Shown: positions 28,095-39,247 of the stretch, piece by piece
Layout of the letters: the number at the start of each line of letters is the position of its first letter
How positions within the stretch are numbered: the first letter of the stretch is position 1
DNA from: Aquimarina algiphila
Lineage (GTDB): Bacteria > Bacteroidota > Bacteroidia > Flavobacteriales > Flavobacteriaceae
Direction: 5' to 3'
Assembly: GCF_007489275.1 (NCBI RefSeq)
Contig: NZ_VLNR01000015.1
Span: forward strand, 35,989 to 99,988
DNA: 64,000 nt
Translations under genes and position numbers: made by a program
The notes under the pieces: model-generated
What the model saw: the letters and a program-made list of their open reading frames with translations, nothing else
Told to the model about the DNA's origin: nothing
The model's database searches: none

Positions 28095-30287
28095 TTATCT
28101 TAAAAGTGTAAAATTAGCTTTAAATTCTTTAAGTACACCCTGTTCTGTATATAATACTCTAAACCAATATGTATTTGAAGGTAATTGTCTGCCTTTATAT
28201 GTTCCATCCCAATTTCCTTGCGGCCCTAAATTCACCAAAAACTTACCCAATCTATCAAAAACCAACACTTCTGAAATACTAACATTTTTTGTTCCTTCAA
28301 TTCTCCATGAATCATGAAAACCATCTCCGTTTGGAGTAAAATACTCAGGGTACCCAGCAGTTAACTCAACTTTAATACTTAGCTCTCCACACATCTTAAT
28401 ATCTCTAACGGTTATTGTATGCTCACCTTTAGTAACACCACTAAACAAATTAGATTCTTGCCAATCTTCATTGTCTATTTTATACTCATATTGTCCGTTT
28501 CCGGTTACTGTAACTTCGTATTTACCATTATTTGAAAATGCTCCCGATATTAGTTCTGCTTTAATCTCTTCTGGAGGATATGAGTCTACAACTTTAATAC
28601 TTTTGGATATAGAACATCCATTAGCTCGGTTTGTTATTTTTACAGAGTAATCTCCTGAAACAGGAGGTGTAAAAGATGCATTTATTTCTCCGGGAATTTC
28701 ATTTCCCATTACTGCTTGAACACCTGCGTACCACTGAAAAGTATATTCAGCAGCATCCAATTCTACTTCAATATCATCTGGTAATATATTAATTAATGTT
28801 CCGTCTTGACTCAGACATCTTGCATACTCTTCTTCCAAAATAATTGGAGCTATAGGTAACGCTATAATTGTGAAAGCAACCGTAGTATAACATGTTTGTG
28901 TCGATTCTGCAATTCTAAGCCAAATTGTCTGAGGAGAAGAAATGTTTTCATAATCATTAGGTGTAGCAATTACATTATCTCCAAAAGATCCTGTATAATT
29001 ATCTGCATCATACTTATTGAGATGATATGACACTTTATATATCGATGGGTCCTGACTTCCTAATGCTAAAAGAGTATTATTGCTAAAATCAAAAGAAGCT
29101 ACACCATCTCTTTCTGGATCACAAGACTTAAGGTCTTCTGGTGAGCTTGCAATAGTTGGGGGAATCGCAAACTCTACATCAACAGAATCAGATGATGCAC
29201 ATAAACCAGAAACATCGATATCTACACTGTATGTTCCATCCTGAGTTACTTCTAATTGCTCTCCCCCGGCAAGTACTGTAGTTCCATCACCCGGAGCCAA
29301 AGGAACACCATCTTTCATCCATACATAGGTAGATCCGGTTCCAATAGTAGCATTTAATACTATTGATTCTCCTAAACACCCCGGATTTCCGTTTGCAATA
29401 GTTCTATCATCTCCTAAGTCTCCTCCAATATTAAAACTACCTGCAGATAAAAAAACCGCAGAATCAAATTGACCATCTCTATTATCAGCAATCACCATTT
29501 TTATGGTATAACGTTCATTAACAATAACGCTTCCTGACGCCTTCAAAATTTTGGTATACCCATTAAAATTTATGGGAGAATCTGTTCCCGGAGCAGTAGT
29601 TTTATTAAAAAACTTTTGATTTCTTGGTCGACATTCAGAAATTCCGTCTATTACATCATCAAAATCACCATCGCCATTTAAATCTACTCCTTCATTTACT
29701 GTAGTTACTTTAATAGGAACTGCTGGAGTTGTATCAGGTAAAACCGCCAGATTTCTTGAATTTCCAGCAGAATCAGTTAAAATAAAGGCAAAGACATCTG
29801 AAAAACTACACGGAAAGTTATTTATATACTCCTCTGAAGCGAATAAAAAATCGAAACTTATGAAATCTATACTAGGAATAAACTCAAACTGAATAAAAGT
29901 AGCATTAAACAGACTACCTGTACCTGTAATTCTGCCTAAACTTTCGTCGCCTTCCCAATCACTTCCATTTCCTTCACTTAAAGCATCAAAACTATTGGGA
30001 CCGACTGCACTTTTTGCATTACCAGTGCTCAAAATAATACCTTTATCAATCTCAAAACCCGAACCATTCGATTCAAAATATCCGATACCATTAAATCCCG
30101 CCTTAGTCCCAGTAGAAGATATTATATTTTCGATTTTAGCACATGGACTATCTATCAAAACATCTTCTATAAGCTGTTTTGGACTAAAAGAACTATCATC
30201 AACACGTATTTGACCAATAGCAGAAAAGGCAAGTATCAAAAAAAAGAATACTGTTAATTTATGAACTGTTTTCTTAATTTTAATCAT
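28095..30287 (-). CDS. Large secreted protein with choice-of-anchor L domain and T9SS type B sorting region
   Basis: I use the Met at 30287, which gives 730 residues with signal peptide ILAFSAIGQ; the frame extends 22 codons further upstream. Residues about 30-290 match the choice-of-anchor L domain (FDFLFASEEYINNFPCSFSD, FAFILTDSAGNSRNLAVLP). Ig-like/PKD-like segments with paired Cys follow. The end reads AGYPEYFTPNGDGFHDSWRI and then VLVFDRLGKFLVNLG, WDGTYKGRQLPSNTYWFRV, the T9SS type B tail. It should be delivered to the cell surface by type IX secretion. Ligand is unknown; adhesion is plausible. Confidence 0.9.
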   Translation of the reverse strand: MIKIKKTVHKLTVFFFLILAFSAIGQIRVDDSSFSPKQLIEDVLIDSPCAKIENIISSTGTKAGFNGIGYFESNGSGFEIDKGIILSTGNAKSAVGPNSFDALSEGNGSDWEGDESLGRITGTGSLFNATFIQFEFIPSIDFISFDFLFASEEYINNFPCSFSDVFAFILTDSAGNSRNLAVLPDTTPAVPIKVTTVNEGVDLNGDGDFDDVIDGISECRPRNQKFFNKTTAPGTDSPINFNGYTKILKASGSVIVNERYTIKMVIADNRDGQFDSAVFLSAGSFNIGGDLGDDRTIANGNPGCLGESIVLNATIGTGSTYVWMKDGVPLAPGDGTTVLAGGEQLEVTQDGTYSVDIDVSGLCASSDSVDVEFAIPPTIASSPEDLKSCDPERDGVASFDFSNNTLLALGSQDPSIYKVSYHLNKYDADNYTGSFGDNVIATPNDYENISSPQTIWLRIAESTQTCYTTVAFTIIALPIAPIILEEEYARCLSQDGTLINILPDDIEVELDAAEYTFQWYAGVQAVMGNEIPGEINASFTPPVSGDYSVKITNRANGCSISKSIKVVDSYPPEEIKAELISGAFSNNGKYEVTVTGNGQYEYKIDNEDWQESNLFSGVTKGEHTITVRDIKMCGELSIKVELTAGYPEYFTPNGDGFHDSWRIEGTKNVSISEVLVFDRLGKFLVNLGPQGNWDGTYKGRQLPSNTYWFRVLYTEQGVLKEFKANFTLLR

Positions 30288-30418
30288 ATAAGTCAGAGCG
30301 TATTTTTTTGCGATAATTGTATTATTTAGATTCCTTATTCTAAAGACAAACAAAAAGACGATTACCCTACTGATTTTATTTTCTTTAACAAAAAATTAAC
30401 AATAGTATTATCCTTTAT

Positions 30419-31963
30419 TTATCTTACAAGTCCTTCTGCTTTTTCTTTAATAATATCTGCCACTGGTCTTCCTTCAATATTACTCTCTAACCAAGAAAGA
30501 ATATCTAAATACAAAAAAGCCCTTTTTTCATAAGGATGATTTTCGTATTCTTTTAGTGTTTTATGTAGTTTTCTAAATTCATCCTTTATTTGATGAGGAA
30601 AAATATCACCCAGATTTTTCAAAAATTTAATCATTTCCTTTTGCACCTCATGTAAGTCATCCATTTTAATTAAAAACCTGTAGGTTTCTTTTAATTGAGT
30701 TTCTAAATGATAATCCATACCAGCTTCATAATGTGCAACCAAACTAAGTACTCTAGAAAAACACATTAAGTCTTCTCTCATCTTTAGAGATTTGTTATTG
30801 ATAATCTTCGCCAGGTATTCGATGCATTTTTTATGATTAGCCATACCAAAATACAGGCAACCTATTTTATAGTAAAAAACCATAATGTGATGATCATCCA
30901 AACGACTCTTAAATTCCTCGATCCCTTTAAGAATATCATCCACCAAATGTTCCCCTTCTTCAAAACTACCTTCTAAAAAGTGTACATTGAGTTTATTATT
31001 ATAAATAAATTGGAACGACAATACATCAATATTATCATCTTTTGGAAATGTTTCATCCGCTATGGTGTTTTCTAACTTTGATAATGTTGATTTTAACTGA
31101 GCTTTATCTTTTATCAAGTATAAGGATTCTAACAAATAATGATTTCCTCTTAAGAAAAAAACCGGATTTTGAACGATCATTTTTGGGTGTTCATAAAATA
31201 GATCTATCCATTTTTTTGAATATTTATAGCACGATAAGAAATCCTGAACTATAAAACTATACCACAAATGGGCTTTATACAACCATAATTTCTCCCTAAA
31301 ACCTAGCATATTCCATTCATACTTTGGAAGCTTACTATTAAAATAGTTCGTAATTATGCTATGCTCCTTATCATTTCTAACATATCCACTTTTTAGCATT
31401 AATCCATACAATTGCAATGACAAATTCGATAGCTTACTGGTTAAAACATTTTTCATGCTCAACATCTTTGCCTCGATTGTCAATTCATCTGCTCTATTAT
31501 TAATACTTCTTGTAATATATTGCGTTTCTATAATTTTTTCGAGTTCTACAATTTCATAAGCAATATTATGTTCTTCATTCTCTTTTGCAAGAGCTTTTGC
31601 TTTTTCTAATATTTTTAAACTCTGCTTGTACAATCCTTTATGATACAGAATAGATGCAAAATCAAACTGTTCTCGTATTTGTGATCTTATATTCTGATGT
31701 AAAGGGCTTAACCTAAGACTTATTAATATTTGTTTATATAAATGAGCTTTAAGGTTCGAGATTTGCAATTTTGTCACAATTCCTTTTTTTACAATAAGCT
31801 CTTCATTTAAAGTATCACTCTTGTCCAAATGGTTAAAAAGAGCAAGGAACTTTGAGTCAGTATTTACACCCAATCTACCTACATACACTTTAAATTGTCG
31901 CTTTTCGGATTTAGAAAGTGACTTAACTAAAACAAACAAAGGATCTTTTTGATCATTAGTCAT
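30419..31963 (-). CDS. Helical repeat (TPR-like) cytoplasmic protein, conserved in Flavobacteria
   Basis: A 514-residue soluble protein without signal peptide or membrane segment. It is almost entirely alpha-helical with degenerate TPR-like pairs, for example LYHKGLYKQSLKILEKAKALA and MANHKKCIEYLAKIIN. The N-terminus MTNDQKDPLFVLVKSLSKSEKRQFK recurs in flavobacterial proteins of unknown function. No catalytic motif is visible. It is monocistronic and divergent from leuA. I cannot assign a role beyond probable protein-protein interaction. Confidence 0.7.
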   Translation of the reverse strand: MTNDQKDPLFVLVKSLSKSEKRQFKVYVGRLGVNTDSKFLALFNHLDKSDTLNEELIVKKGIVTKLQISNLKAHLYKQILISLRLSPLHQNIRSQIREQFDFASILYHKGLYKQSLKILEKAKALAKENEEHNIAYEIVELEKIIETQYITRSINNRADELTIEAKMLSMKNVLTSKLSNLSLQLYGLMLKSGYVRNDKEHSIITNYFNSKLPKYEWNMLGFREKLWLYKAHLWYSFIVQDFLSCYKYSKKWIDLFYEHPKMIVQNPVFFLRGNHYLLESLYLIKDKAQLKSTLSKLENTIADETFPKDDNIDVLSFQFIYNNKLNVHFLEGSFEEGEHLVDDILKGIEEFKSRLDDHHIMVFYYKIGCLYFGMANHKKCIEYLAKIINNKSLKMREDLMCFSRVLSLVAHYEAGMDYHLETQLKETYRFLIKMDDLHEVQKEMIKFLKNLGDIFPHQIKDEFRKLHKTLKEYENHPYEKRAFLYLDILSWLESNIEGRPVADIIKEKAEGLVR

Positions 31964-32176
31964 TGTAAGAAAATATATTGTAATTAATTGATTAAAAGAA
32001 AGTTAAGTTTTCATTAAAACATTTTAGCATTGTAAAATGTATATCCCAATACTTCCTTTTTGAATTCCCAAAATATAAATTCGTAAGAGATTTAAGAAAC
32101 ATCTTGTAAGAATATTTAAAAAAAAGATAATCTTTTATCTAAAAGCACTGAACTTATAATTATTTATAGAATTCTC

Positions 32177-33349
32177 ATGAGCGATAATAAAGTCCAAATA
32201 TTTGACACAACATTAAGAGATGGAGAACAGGTCCCTGGTTGTAAACTAAATACTCAACAAAAATTAGTTATCGCAAAACAGCTCGATTACTTGGGTGTTG
32301 ATGTTATAGAAGCTGGTTTCCCTGTATCAAGTCCTGGAGATTTTGCTTCGGTTAATGAGATAGCCAAAATCGTTAAAAACGCAACGGTTTGCGGACTAAC
32401 AAGAGCTGTAGAAAATGATATTAAAGTAGCTGCAGAAGCACTTAAGTTTGCAAAAAAACCAAGAATTCACACTGGTATCGGTACTTCTGATTCTCATATT
32501 AAGTACAAATTTAATTCTACTCAAGACCAAGTTATTGAACGCGGTATTGCCGCTGTAAAATTTGCCAAATCTTTTGTAGAAGATGTTGAATTTTATGCCG
32601 AGGACGCAGGTCGCACAGATAATGAGTTTCTGGCACGAGTCTGTGAAGCCATGATTAAAGCTGGAGCGACTGTACTTAATATTCCAGATACTACCGGGTA
32701 TTGTCTTCCAGAAGAATATGGAGCAAAAATTAAATATTTGAAAGAAAATGTTACAGGAATAGATAATGTGATTATTTCTTGTCATTGTCATAATGACTTA
32801 GGATTAGCAACGGCTAATTCGATTTCTGGAGCAATTAATGGAGCACGACAAATAGAATGCACTATTAACGGAATTGGAGAACGTGCAGGTAATACTTCTC
32901 TTGAAGAAGTTGTAATGATTATGAAGCAACATCCATATCTAAATTTGAATACCGATATTAACTCTAGGCTATTATATGAAACTAGTCAAATGGTATCTGA
33001 TCATATGGGTATGATGGTTCAACCCAATAAAGCTATTGTAGGTGCAAATGCTTTTGCTCATAGTTCTGGAATACATCAGGATGGTGTTATTAAAAATCGT
33101 GAGACTTATGAAATTATTGATCCTGCTGAAGTTGGGGTTACCGAATCAGCTATAGTCCTTACTGCAAGAAGCGGAAGAGCAGCTTTGGCATATAGAGCAA
33201 AGAAAGTTGGGTATGAATTAACCAAACTTCAATTAGATGATGTCTACAAAGAGTTTTTGAATTTTGCAGATCACAAGAAAGAAGTAATTGATGAAGATAT
33301 TCATCAAATTATGAAAAATACCAATGTAATTGCCGCTGTAGTAGCTTAA
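32177..33349 (+). CDS. leuA: 2-isopropylmalate synthase (short form without regulatory domain)
   Basis: First step of leucine synthesis, condensing acetyl-CoA with 2-oxoisovalerate. [44 protein letters not shown] (HxH metal ligands) and [15 protein letters not shown] identify the family. Length is 390 residues; the roughly 120-residue C-terminal leucine-binding domain of the 520-residue E. coli enzyme is absent. Homocitrate or citramalate synthase is excluded mainly by context, since leuC, leuD and leuB follow. A terminator-like structure lies between leuA and leuC. Confidence 0.94.
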   Translation: MSDNKVQIFDTTLRDGEQVPGCKLNTQQKLVIAKQLDYLGVDVIEAGFPVSSPGDFASVNEIAKIVKNATVCGLTRAVENDIKVAAEALKFAKKPRIHTGIGTSDSHIKYKFNSTQDQVIERGIAAVKFAKSFVEDVEFYAEDAGRTDNEFLARVCEAMIKAGATVLNIPDTTGYCLPEEYGAKIKYLKENVTGIDNVIISCHCHNDLGLATANSISGAINGARQIECTINGIGERAGNTSLEEVVMIMKQHPYLNLNTDINSRLLYETSQMVSDHMGMMVQPNKAIVGANAFAHSSGIHQDGVIKNRETYEIIDPAEVGVTESAIVLTARSGRAALAYRAKKVGYELTKLQLDDVYKEFLNFADHKKEVIDEDIHQIMKNTNVIAAVVA

Positions 33350-33367
33350 GAAAAAATACATTAATAA

Positions 33368-33422
33368 ACCTACGAGTCGATACTGATCTTATATCAGTAT
33401 GTAAAATCGTAGGTCTTTTTTT
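33368..33422 (+). terminator. Terminator-like nested hairpin between leuA and leuC
   Basis: Outer arms ACCTACGA (33368-33375) and TCGTAGGT (33407-33414) are followed by CTTTTTTT. An inner dyad ATACTGAT (33380-33387) / ATCAGTAT (33393-33400) nests inside. This is a good intrinsic terminator inside the leu operon, 9 bp before the leuC start, so it may limit read-through into leuCDB. Confidence 0.85.
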
Positions 33423-33430
33423 AGAGATAT

Positions 33431-34813
33431 ATGAAGAAAACCTTGTTTGATAAAGTTTGGGATGCACACGTCGTCAAAGAGATTAAAGACGGGCCGCAGA
33501 TTTTATATATTGACAAACACTTAATCCATGAAGTTACCAGTCCTCAAGCATTTGGAGAACTAGAACAACGTGGAATTCCTGTTTTTAGGCCTGATCAAAT
33601 CGTAGCTACCGCTGATCACAATACTCCAACTGTTGATCAACACTTACCGGTAAAAGACGACCTTTCCAGAAATCAATTAGAAGAGCTTACAAAAAATTGT
33701 AAAAAGAACAACATTACGCTATACGGACTTGGTCATAAGTACAATGGTATTGTGCATGTTATGGCACCAGAATTAGGTATTACCCAACCAGGAATGACTA
33801 TGGTCTGTGGGGATAGTCATACCTCTACTCATGGGGCTTTTGGAACTATTGCTTTCGGAATCGGAACAAGTCAGGTTGCACAAGTTTTTGCTAGTCAATG
33901 TTTATTACTTCAAAAGCCAAAAAGTCTACGTGTAAATGTAAATGGAAAGCTAAAATCGGAAGTTTTACCAAAAGATGTCATCCTGTATGTAATCGCAAAA
34001 CTTGGTACTAACGCAGGTACAGGATACTTTTGCGAATATGCCGGAAATGTATTTGAAGATATGTCTATGGAAGGTCGTATGACCGTTTGCAATATGAGTA
34101 TAGAAATGGGAGCCCGTGGAGGGATGATAGCTCCTGATGAAACGACTTTTGAATACATTAAAGGAAAAGAATTTGCTCCTCAAGGGAAAGAGTTTGATAA
34201 AAAAGTAGCGTATTGGCAAACATTACCTACTGATGAAGGTGCTATTTTTGACAAAGAGTATCATTTTGATGCTGAAGATATAGAACCAATGATTACATAC
34301 GGTACCAATCCAGGAATGGGTATTAAAATATCTGAAAATATTCCTTCAGAAAATAATGCTTCATTCGAAAAATCATTGGCCTACATGAACTTTGAAAAAG
34401 GTCAATCTTTAGTAAACCAAAAGATAAATTATGTTTTTATAGGAAGTTGTACTAATAGTAGAATCGAAGACTTTAGAGTGGCAGCTAATTATATTAAAGG
34501 AAAGAAAAAAGCAAATAATGTTACCGCTTGGTTTGTCCCCGGATCTCAGCAAGTAGCTCAACAAATTGTTAAAGAAGGATTGAATACTATTTTTGAAGAA
34601 GCTGGGTTTCAACTCCGTCAACCAGGATGTTCAGCTTGTCTTGCCATGAATGATGATAAAATCCCTGAAGGAGAATATTGTGTGTCCACATCAAACAGAA
34701 ATTTTGAAGGGCGACAAGGACAAGGTTCAAGAACTATTTTGGCAAGTCCTTTAGTGGCTGCAGCAACTGCAATAGAAGGAAGAATAATTGATATAAGCAA
34801 ACAACTAAATTAA
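33431..34813 (+). CDS. leuC: 3-isopropylmalate dehydratase large subunit
   Basis: With LeuD, isomerises 2- to 3-isopropylmalate. A 460-residue aconitase-superfamily protein. The 4Fe-4S ligands are Cys in [13 protein letters not shown] and the pair in [34 protein letters not shown] and [10 protein letters not shown] are family blocks. It is followed by leuD after 2 bp, indicating translational coupling. Full length. Confidence 0.97.
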   Translation: MKKTLFDKVWDAHVVKEIKDGPQILYIDKHLIHEVTSPQAFGELEQRGIPVFRPDQIVATADHNTPTVDQHLPVKDDLSRNQLEELTKNCKKNNITLYGLGHKYNGIVHVMAPELGITQPGMTMVCGDSHTSTHGAFGTIAFGIGTSQVAQVFASQCLLLQKPKSLRVNVNGKLKSEVLPKDVILYVIAKLGTNAGTGYFCEYAGNVFEDMSMEGRMTVCNMSIEMGARGGMIAPDETTFEYIKGKEFAPQGKEFDKKVAYWQTLPTDEGAIFDKEYHFDAEDIEPMITYGTNPGMGIKISENIPSENNASFEKSLAYMNFEKGQSLVNQKINYVFIGSCTNSRIEDFRVAANYIKGKKKANNVTAWFVPGSQQVAQQIVKEGLNTIFEEAGFQLRQPGCSACLAMNDDKIPEGEYCVSTSNRNFEGRQGQGSRTILASPLVAAATAIEGRIIDISKQLN

Positions 34814-34815
34814 TT

Positions 34816-35403
34816 ATGGATAAGTTTACAACACTAACATCCTCTGCTATACCATTATCGATAGAAAATGTGGATACTGATCAAATTATTCCTGCTCGTT
34901 TTTTAAAAGCAACAAGTCGGGATGGATTTGGAGAAAACTTATTTAGAGATTGGCGTTTTAAGAAAGACGGAAGTGTAAATGAAGACTTTGCATTAAACAA
35001 TGCTGTTTACAAGGGAAGTATACTCGTAGCGGGTGATAATTTTGGATGTGGATCTAGTAGGGAACATGCAGCATGGGCTATTAATGATTATGGGTTCAAA
35101 GTGGTTGTTTCTAGTTTTTTTGCAGATATTTTTAAAGGGAATGCTTTAAATAATGGTGTTCTCCCCATACAAGTTGATAAAGAATACTTAAAAGAACTTT
35201 TTGATCAAATTAAATCAAATCCTGATTCGCAGATCGAAGTAGATTTGGAAAATCAAAAAATAACTATTCTAGCTACAGACTCTTCTACTAATTTCGAAAT
35301 TAATCCTTATAAAAAAACCTGTTTAATTAATGGGTATGATGACATTGATTTTTTAATTAGTAATAAAGCAGAGATCGAAGAATTTGAAAACTCTAAAGCT
35401 TAA
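34816..35403 (+). CDS. leuD: 3-isopropylmalate dehydratase small subunit
   Basis: A 195-residue swivel-domain partner of LeuC. Motifs are [41 protein letters not shown] and [17 protein letters not shown]. It begins 2 bp after the leuC stop and ends 68 bp before leuB. Length agrees with the family (about 200). Confidence 0.97.
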   Translation: MDKFTTLTSSAIPLSIENVDTDQIIPARFLKATSRDGFGENLFRDWRFKKDGSVNEDFALNNAVYKGSILVAGDNFGCGSSREHAAWAINDYGFKVVVSSFFADIFKGNALNNGVLPIQVDKEYLKELFDQIKSNPDSQIEVDLENQKITILATDSSTNFEINPYKKTCLINGYDDIDFLISNKAEIEEFENSKA

Positions 35404-35471
35404 GAAAATAAAATATTGTCAAACTAAGATTTGATCAAAAAAAAGAATAAAAATTAGAAACAAAAGAATAG

Positions 35472-36587
35472 ATGAAACTAGATATCGCAGTATTATCAGG
35501 AGACGGTATAGGGCCAGAAGTAACCGCACAGGCCATTAAAGCCCTAGAAGCTGTTGCACATAACTTTGACCATTCATTTATATTTAAAGAAGGTTTGGTT
35601 GGTGCAATCGCGATTGACAAAACGGGCACCCCTTTACCAGATAAAACTTTAGAGCTTTGTGTTAATACAGATGCTGTACTATTTGGTGCTATCGGAGCTC
35701 CAAAATATGACAATGATCCAAGCGCTCCTGTTCGTCCAGAGCAAGGGTTATTAAAGTTACGTAAGGAGCTTGGACTTTATGCCAACATACGCCCAGTAAA
35801 AGCTTATGACACTCTAATTGATAAATCTCCTCTTAAACGTGAGATTATCGAAGGAACAGATATTTCTATCTATCGTGAATTAACAGGTGGGATTTATTTC
35901 GGAAAAAAAGAAATCAGTAAAGATGGTAATGTAGCGTCTGATCTATGTGAATATTCTAAGGAAGAAATTGAAAGAATTACTCATCTGGCATTTAAAGCCG
36001 CACAAAAAAGAAGAAAGAAACTTACATTAGTAGATAAAGCCAATGTTTTAGAATCGTCAAGGCTATGGAGAAAAGTAGTTACTCAAATTGCAACAGAATA
36101 CAGTGATGTATCTCTGGATTTTTTATTTGTTGACAAAGCTGCAATGCAAATGATACTAAATCCAAGCCAATTTGATGTAGTGCTTACAGAAAATATGTTT
36201 GGTGATATTATTTCTGATGAAGCTAGTGTTATTGGCGGATCTATTGGTCTATTAGCTTCAGCTTCCATTGGTGATACATGTTGTATGTTTGAACCTATTC
36301 ATGGATCATTTCCGCAAGCAACAGGAAAAGGAATTGCTAATCCTATTGCAGCTATTCTATCTGCTGCAATGCTATTAGAGCATTTTAATTTGATGGGAGA
36401 AGCTAATGCGATTAGAGATGCTGTAGAAAAAGCATTAGAATTAAATCTTACTACACCTGACCTAAATACTAGTAATCCTCTTACGACAGAAAAAGTAGGA
36501 GATTTTATTGCCGACTATATTCTTAATCCAGAAGATTCGAATATCAATTTTGAAAATATACATGTAGGTCAATCTACTATTATATAA
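35472..36587 (+). CDS. leuB: 3-isopropylmalate dehydrogenase
   Basis: NAD-dependent oxidation and decarboxylation of 3-isopropylmalate to 2-oxoisocaproate. A 371-residue protein of full length. It begins with IAVLSGDGIGPEVTAQAIKA; LLKLRKELGLYANIRPVKAY, LTGGIYFGKK, VDKANVLESSRLW, TENMFGDIISDEASVIGGS and FEPIHGSFPQATGKGIANP are the classic substrate, metal and NAD segments. It is the last gene of leuACDB, followed by a strong terminator. ilv genes are not adjacent. Confidence 0.97.
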   Translation: MKLDIAVLSGDGIGPEVTAQAIKALEAVAHNFDHSFIFKEGLVGAIAIDKTGTPLPDKTLELCVNTDAVLFGAIGAPKYDNDPSAPVRPEQGLLKLRKELGLYANIRPVKAYDTLIDKSPLKREIIEGTDISIYRELTGGIYFGKKEISKDGNVASDLCEYSKEEIERITHLAFKAAQKRRKKLTLVDKANVLESSRLWRKVVTQIATEYSDVSLDFLFVDKAAMQMILNPSQFDVVLTENMFGDIISDEASVIGGSIGLLASASIGDTCCMFEPIHGSFPQATGKGIANPIAAILSAAMLLEHFNLMGEANAIRDAVEKALELNLTTPDLNTSNPLTTEKVGDFIADYILNPEDSNINFENIHVGQSTII

Positions 36588-36610
36588 ATAAACGCTATAC
36601 ATAATTTTGT

Positions 36611-36646
36611 AAAAGCACTCAAAGAGATTCTTAGAGTGCTTTTTTA
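36611..36646 (+). terminator. Intrinsic terminator of the leu operon
   Basis: Arms AAAAGCACTC and GAGTGCTTTT close a 13-nt loop and are followed by a T run. It begins 24 bp after the leuB stop. Confidence 0.92.
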
Positions 36647-36774
36647 TTGAAACAAAAAGCTGAAAAATCAGTTATATATAGTGATTTCTTTATTTGACAA
36701 ACTCATTAATTGAAAAAGATATCATACCTTTTTTGTACTTTACCAAAAAAAACAACTCTTATTTAACACATTTA

Positions 36775-37620
36775 ATGAAGTTAAAAATCTACATAATTCT
36801 TTTTTTTATACTTGCTAATTCAATAACAGCTCAAGAAATAACATGTTCTGCAAAGGATAAAGAAATTTTTACAACTCGAATACATGAACTAAAAAAAGAA
36901 TATCTTACAAAAAGTAATTTTAGTGAAACTATAATTTTTGTTGGCAAAACATTTTTAGGCACTCCTTATGTAGCTAAGACTTTAGAAATTGGCATTGAAG
37001 AAACTCTAGTAATTAATTTACAAGGTTTGGACTGCACTACATATATCGAGAATGTATTGGTATTTAGTTTAATGCTCAAAAATGACAAAAGTGATTTTGA
37101 TACATTTACGAGCTATCTGGAAAAAATACGTTACAAAAATGGTGTATTAAATGGCTACCCTTCGAGATTACATTATTTTTCAGAATGGATCACTAATAAT
37201 GAAGAGAAAGGTATTATAAAAAATATCAGTGGAGATATTGGTGGTATCGAGATGGAAAAAGACATTAACTTTATGAGCACACATCGTGACCTCTACCCTT
37301 TTCTTAAAGAAGATCAAAACTTTAAAGGCATACAACAATCTGAAAAAGAAATTGGTCAATCTACATTATGCTTTCTTCCAAAAGATAAAATTAAGGAAAA
37401 TGAACATCTAATTAAGTCTGGTGATATTATCGCATTAACTACAGCTATAACAGGACTTGATGTAACTCATACCGGAATTGCTATTCGAGAAAAAGATGGA
37501 AGAATACACCTATTACATGCCTCATCAAAAGGGCAAGTAGAGATTTCTAAACTTCCATTAGTTGATTATCTACAAGGAATACGTAAAAATACGGGGATAA
37601 TAGTCAATCGAGTACAATAA
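36775..37620 (+). CDS. DUF1460 protein, N-acetylmuramoyl-L-alanine amidase-like
   Basis: I use the ATG at 36775, which gives a signal peptide (LANSITAQ) and 281 residues; the frame runs upstream from a TTG at 36694. The motif LQGLDCTTYIENVLVFSLML carries the Cys of an NlpC/P60-like papain fold, and LDVTHTGIAIREKDGRIHLLHASSKGQV the His part, as in DUF1460 proteins of Bacteroidota. These act on peptidoglycan fragments in the periplasm. It is monocistronic after the leu terminator. Enzyme class is reasonable; exact bond cleaved is unknown. Confidence 0.8.
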   Translation: MKLKIYIILFFILANSITAQEITCSAKDKEIFTTRIHELKKEYLTKSNFSETIIFVGKTFLGTPYVAKTLEIGIEETLVINLQGLDCTTYIENVLVFSLMLKNDKSDFDTFTSYLEKIRYKNGVLNGYPSRLHYFSEWITNNEEKGIIKNISGDIGGIEMEKDINFMSTHRDLYPFLKEDQNFKGIQQSEKEIGQSTLCFLPKDKIKENEHLIKSGDIIALTTAITGLDVTHTGIAIREKDGRIHLLHASSKGQVEISKLPLVDYLQGIRKNTGIIVNRVQ

Positions 37621-37960
37621 AGCTTTATTAAAAAAAATAAAGCAATATATCTTCAAACGTATAGTTTTTACTATACTTAGTATTATTATTTTTTATTAGT
37701 AAGTACTATTACTCATTATCGAATATTGATTTAAATAAGGCATATTTACATTTATGCATTCTATTAACAGTAACGAAATTTAACTTAGTGCTACTATATA
37801 ATAGAATATAACTCATATAAGATAAATATAATGTTAGAAATAAATTTTAAAACGATCGCATCAAATTTTTATATCTACATTTCTTAAAAAAAGAAATACA
37901 TCTTTTGTAAGCAAACAGAATAAAAAATACTCAATAAAAACCAAATAACTCAACCTCTTT
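37621..37960. other. 340-bp AT-rich intergenic region with small hairpins
   Basis: The stretch contains GCTTTATT / AATAAAGC at 37622-37643 and a GTATAG / CTATAC hairpin shortly after, which may terminate the DUF1460 gene, although T tracts are interrupted. No coding sequence or clean promoter for the AraC-type gene is seen. Confidence 0.5.
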
Positions 37961-39067
37961 TTGGAAACCATCAACTTCAATTTTTTTCAACTTCTCATTC
38001 TTTTTGGTTCGATCCAAGGAATCATTTTTAGTTATATTGTTGTTTTTATAAAAAAACATCAATCTAAAAGCACCATTTTTTTGGGGCTTACAGTACTATT
38101 TCTATCTATTAGTAATATTCAACATATGCTTATCGATGTTAATTACTTTGATGACACATCGATTATAAGAAGAGCGTATGTTCCTTGGCAATGGATGGTA
38201 GCACCGATGTTTTATCTTTTTGCACATAGCTTTTTACAGAAAGAATCTTTAAGCAAATCGTTATTGACTTTTCTTATTGCCCCCTTTTTTTTGATAACTA
38301 TATTACATTCACTTCAGCTTATTTATCAAATATATTTTGATAACGATTATATAATCTCTAATTATTACCAACAAGGTCTATTTCTATATACTAATTTACT
38401 TTCTTTTATTCATACACCTATTGTTATCTATATGATGTATAAAATGGTCATTTCGTATGAGAATAATCATGAAAAATCGATTGAAAAAATAAAAAAAGAA
38501 ACAACTTGGTTAAAAAATCTTATACGATTAGGAATCGGAATTGTATCCCTTGGTATGATATCAGTGATTATAGGAGTCTTAGTAGACATGAAGGATTCAT
38601 ACTTTGGCTATCCATTCTTTATATCTTTATCTCTTTGGATTTATTGGATAGGATATGTGGGTATAAACAGATCTTCTTCTCACGAAAGATTAGAAAAATT
38701 AACTACTCCCCAATTATCAAAAAAGACAGGACATGCTACTTTTGTTAAAATCAATGATTATATCGTAAAAGAAAAAAAATATTTATTAGCCGATATAAGC
38801 CTTAATAGTATTGCTGAAAAATTTCAAATTAGTAGCGGATATTTATCGCAACTGATCAATACACATACTCAGAATAGTTTTAATGATTATATTAATGAAT
38901 TAAGAGTAGAAGCTTCTAAAAAAATGCTTATTGATTCACAATATGATAACTATACAATAGAATCTATTGGATTGGAATGTGGTTTTAAATCCAAATCTAA
39001 TTTTTATACTACTTTTAAAAAATTCTCTAATTTGACACCTAATCAATTTAAAAAGTTAGAAGAATAA
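37961..39067 (+). CDS. Membrane-anchored AraC-family transcription regulator
   Basis: A 368-residue protein with about seven hydrophobic segments in residues 8-235 and an AraC-type double helix-turn-helix at about 268-366 (ISSGYLSQLINTHTQNSFND, ECGFKSKSNFYTTFKKFSN, LTPNQFKK). Bacteroidota often fuse 7-TM sensor regions to AraC domains. The best start is TTG at 37961; no ATG occurs before a Met in the third membrane segment. It has the same architecture as the gene at 41362-42456. Signal and targets are unknown. Confidence 0.85.
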   Translation: METINFNFFQLLILFGSIQGIIFSYIVVFIKKHQSKSTIFLGLTVLFLSISNIQHMLIDVNYFDDTSIIRRAYVPWQWMVAPMFYLFAHSFLQKESLSKSLLTFLIAPFFLITILHSLQLIYQIYFDNDYIISNYYQQGLFLYTNLLSFIHTPIVIYMMYKMVISYENNHEKSIEKIKKETTWLKNLIRLGIGIVSLGMISVIIGVLVDMKDSYFGYPFFISLSLWIYWIGYVGINRSSSHERLEKLTTPQLSKKTGHATFVKINDYIVKEKKYLLADISLNSIAEKFQISSGYLSQLINTHTQNSFNDYINELRVEASKKMLIDSQYDNYTIESIGLECGFKSKSNFYTTFKKFSNLTPNQFKKLEE

Positions 39068-39247
39068 TTATTTGCAATCATTTTAAAAAAACCTTTTTTT
39101 GTTTCACTTTTAACGCATGTATTACAACATATCATTACTTCGGTTTAGACAATAGTTAAAATACCAAGTATCCAATTCAATATGTCCATACATTTTTGTA
39201 AAACTTACCTTAAATTGCTAATTTAGTGATGCTAAAGAAAAAGAAAA

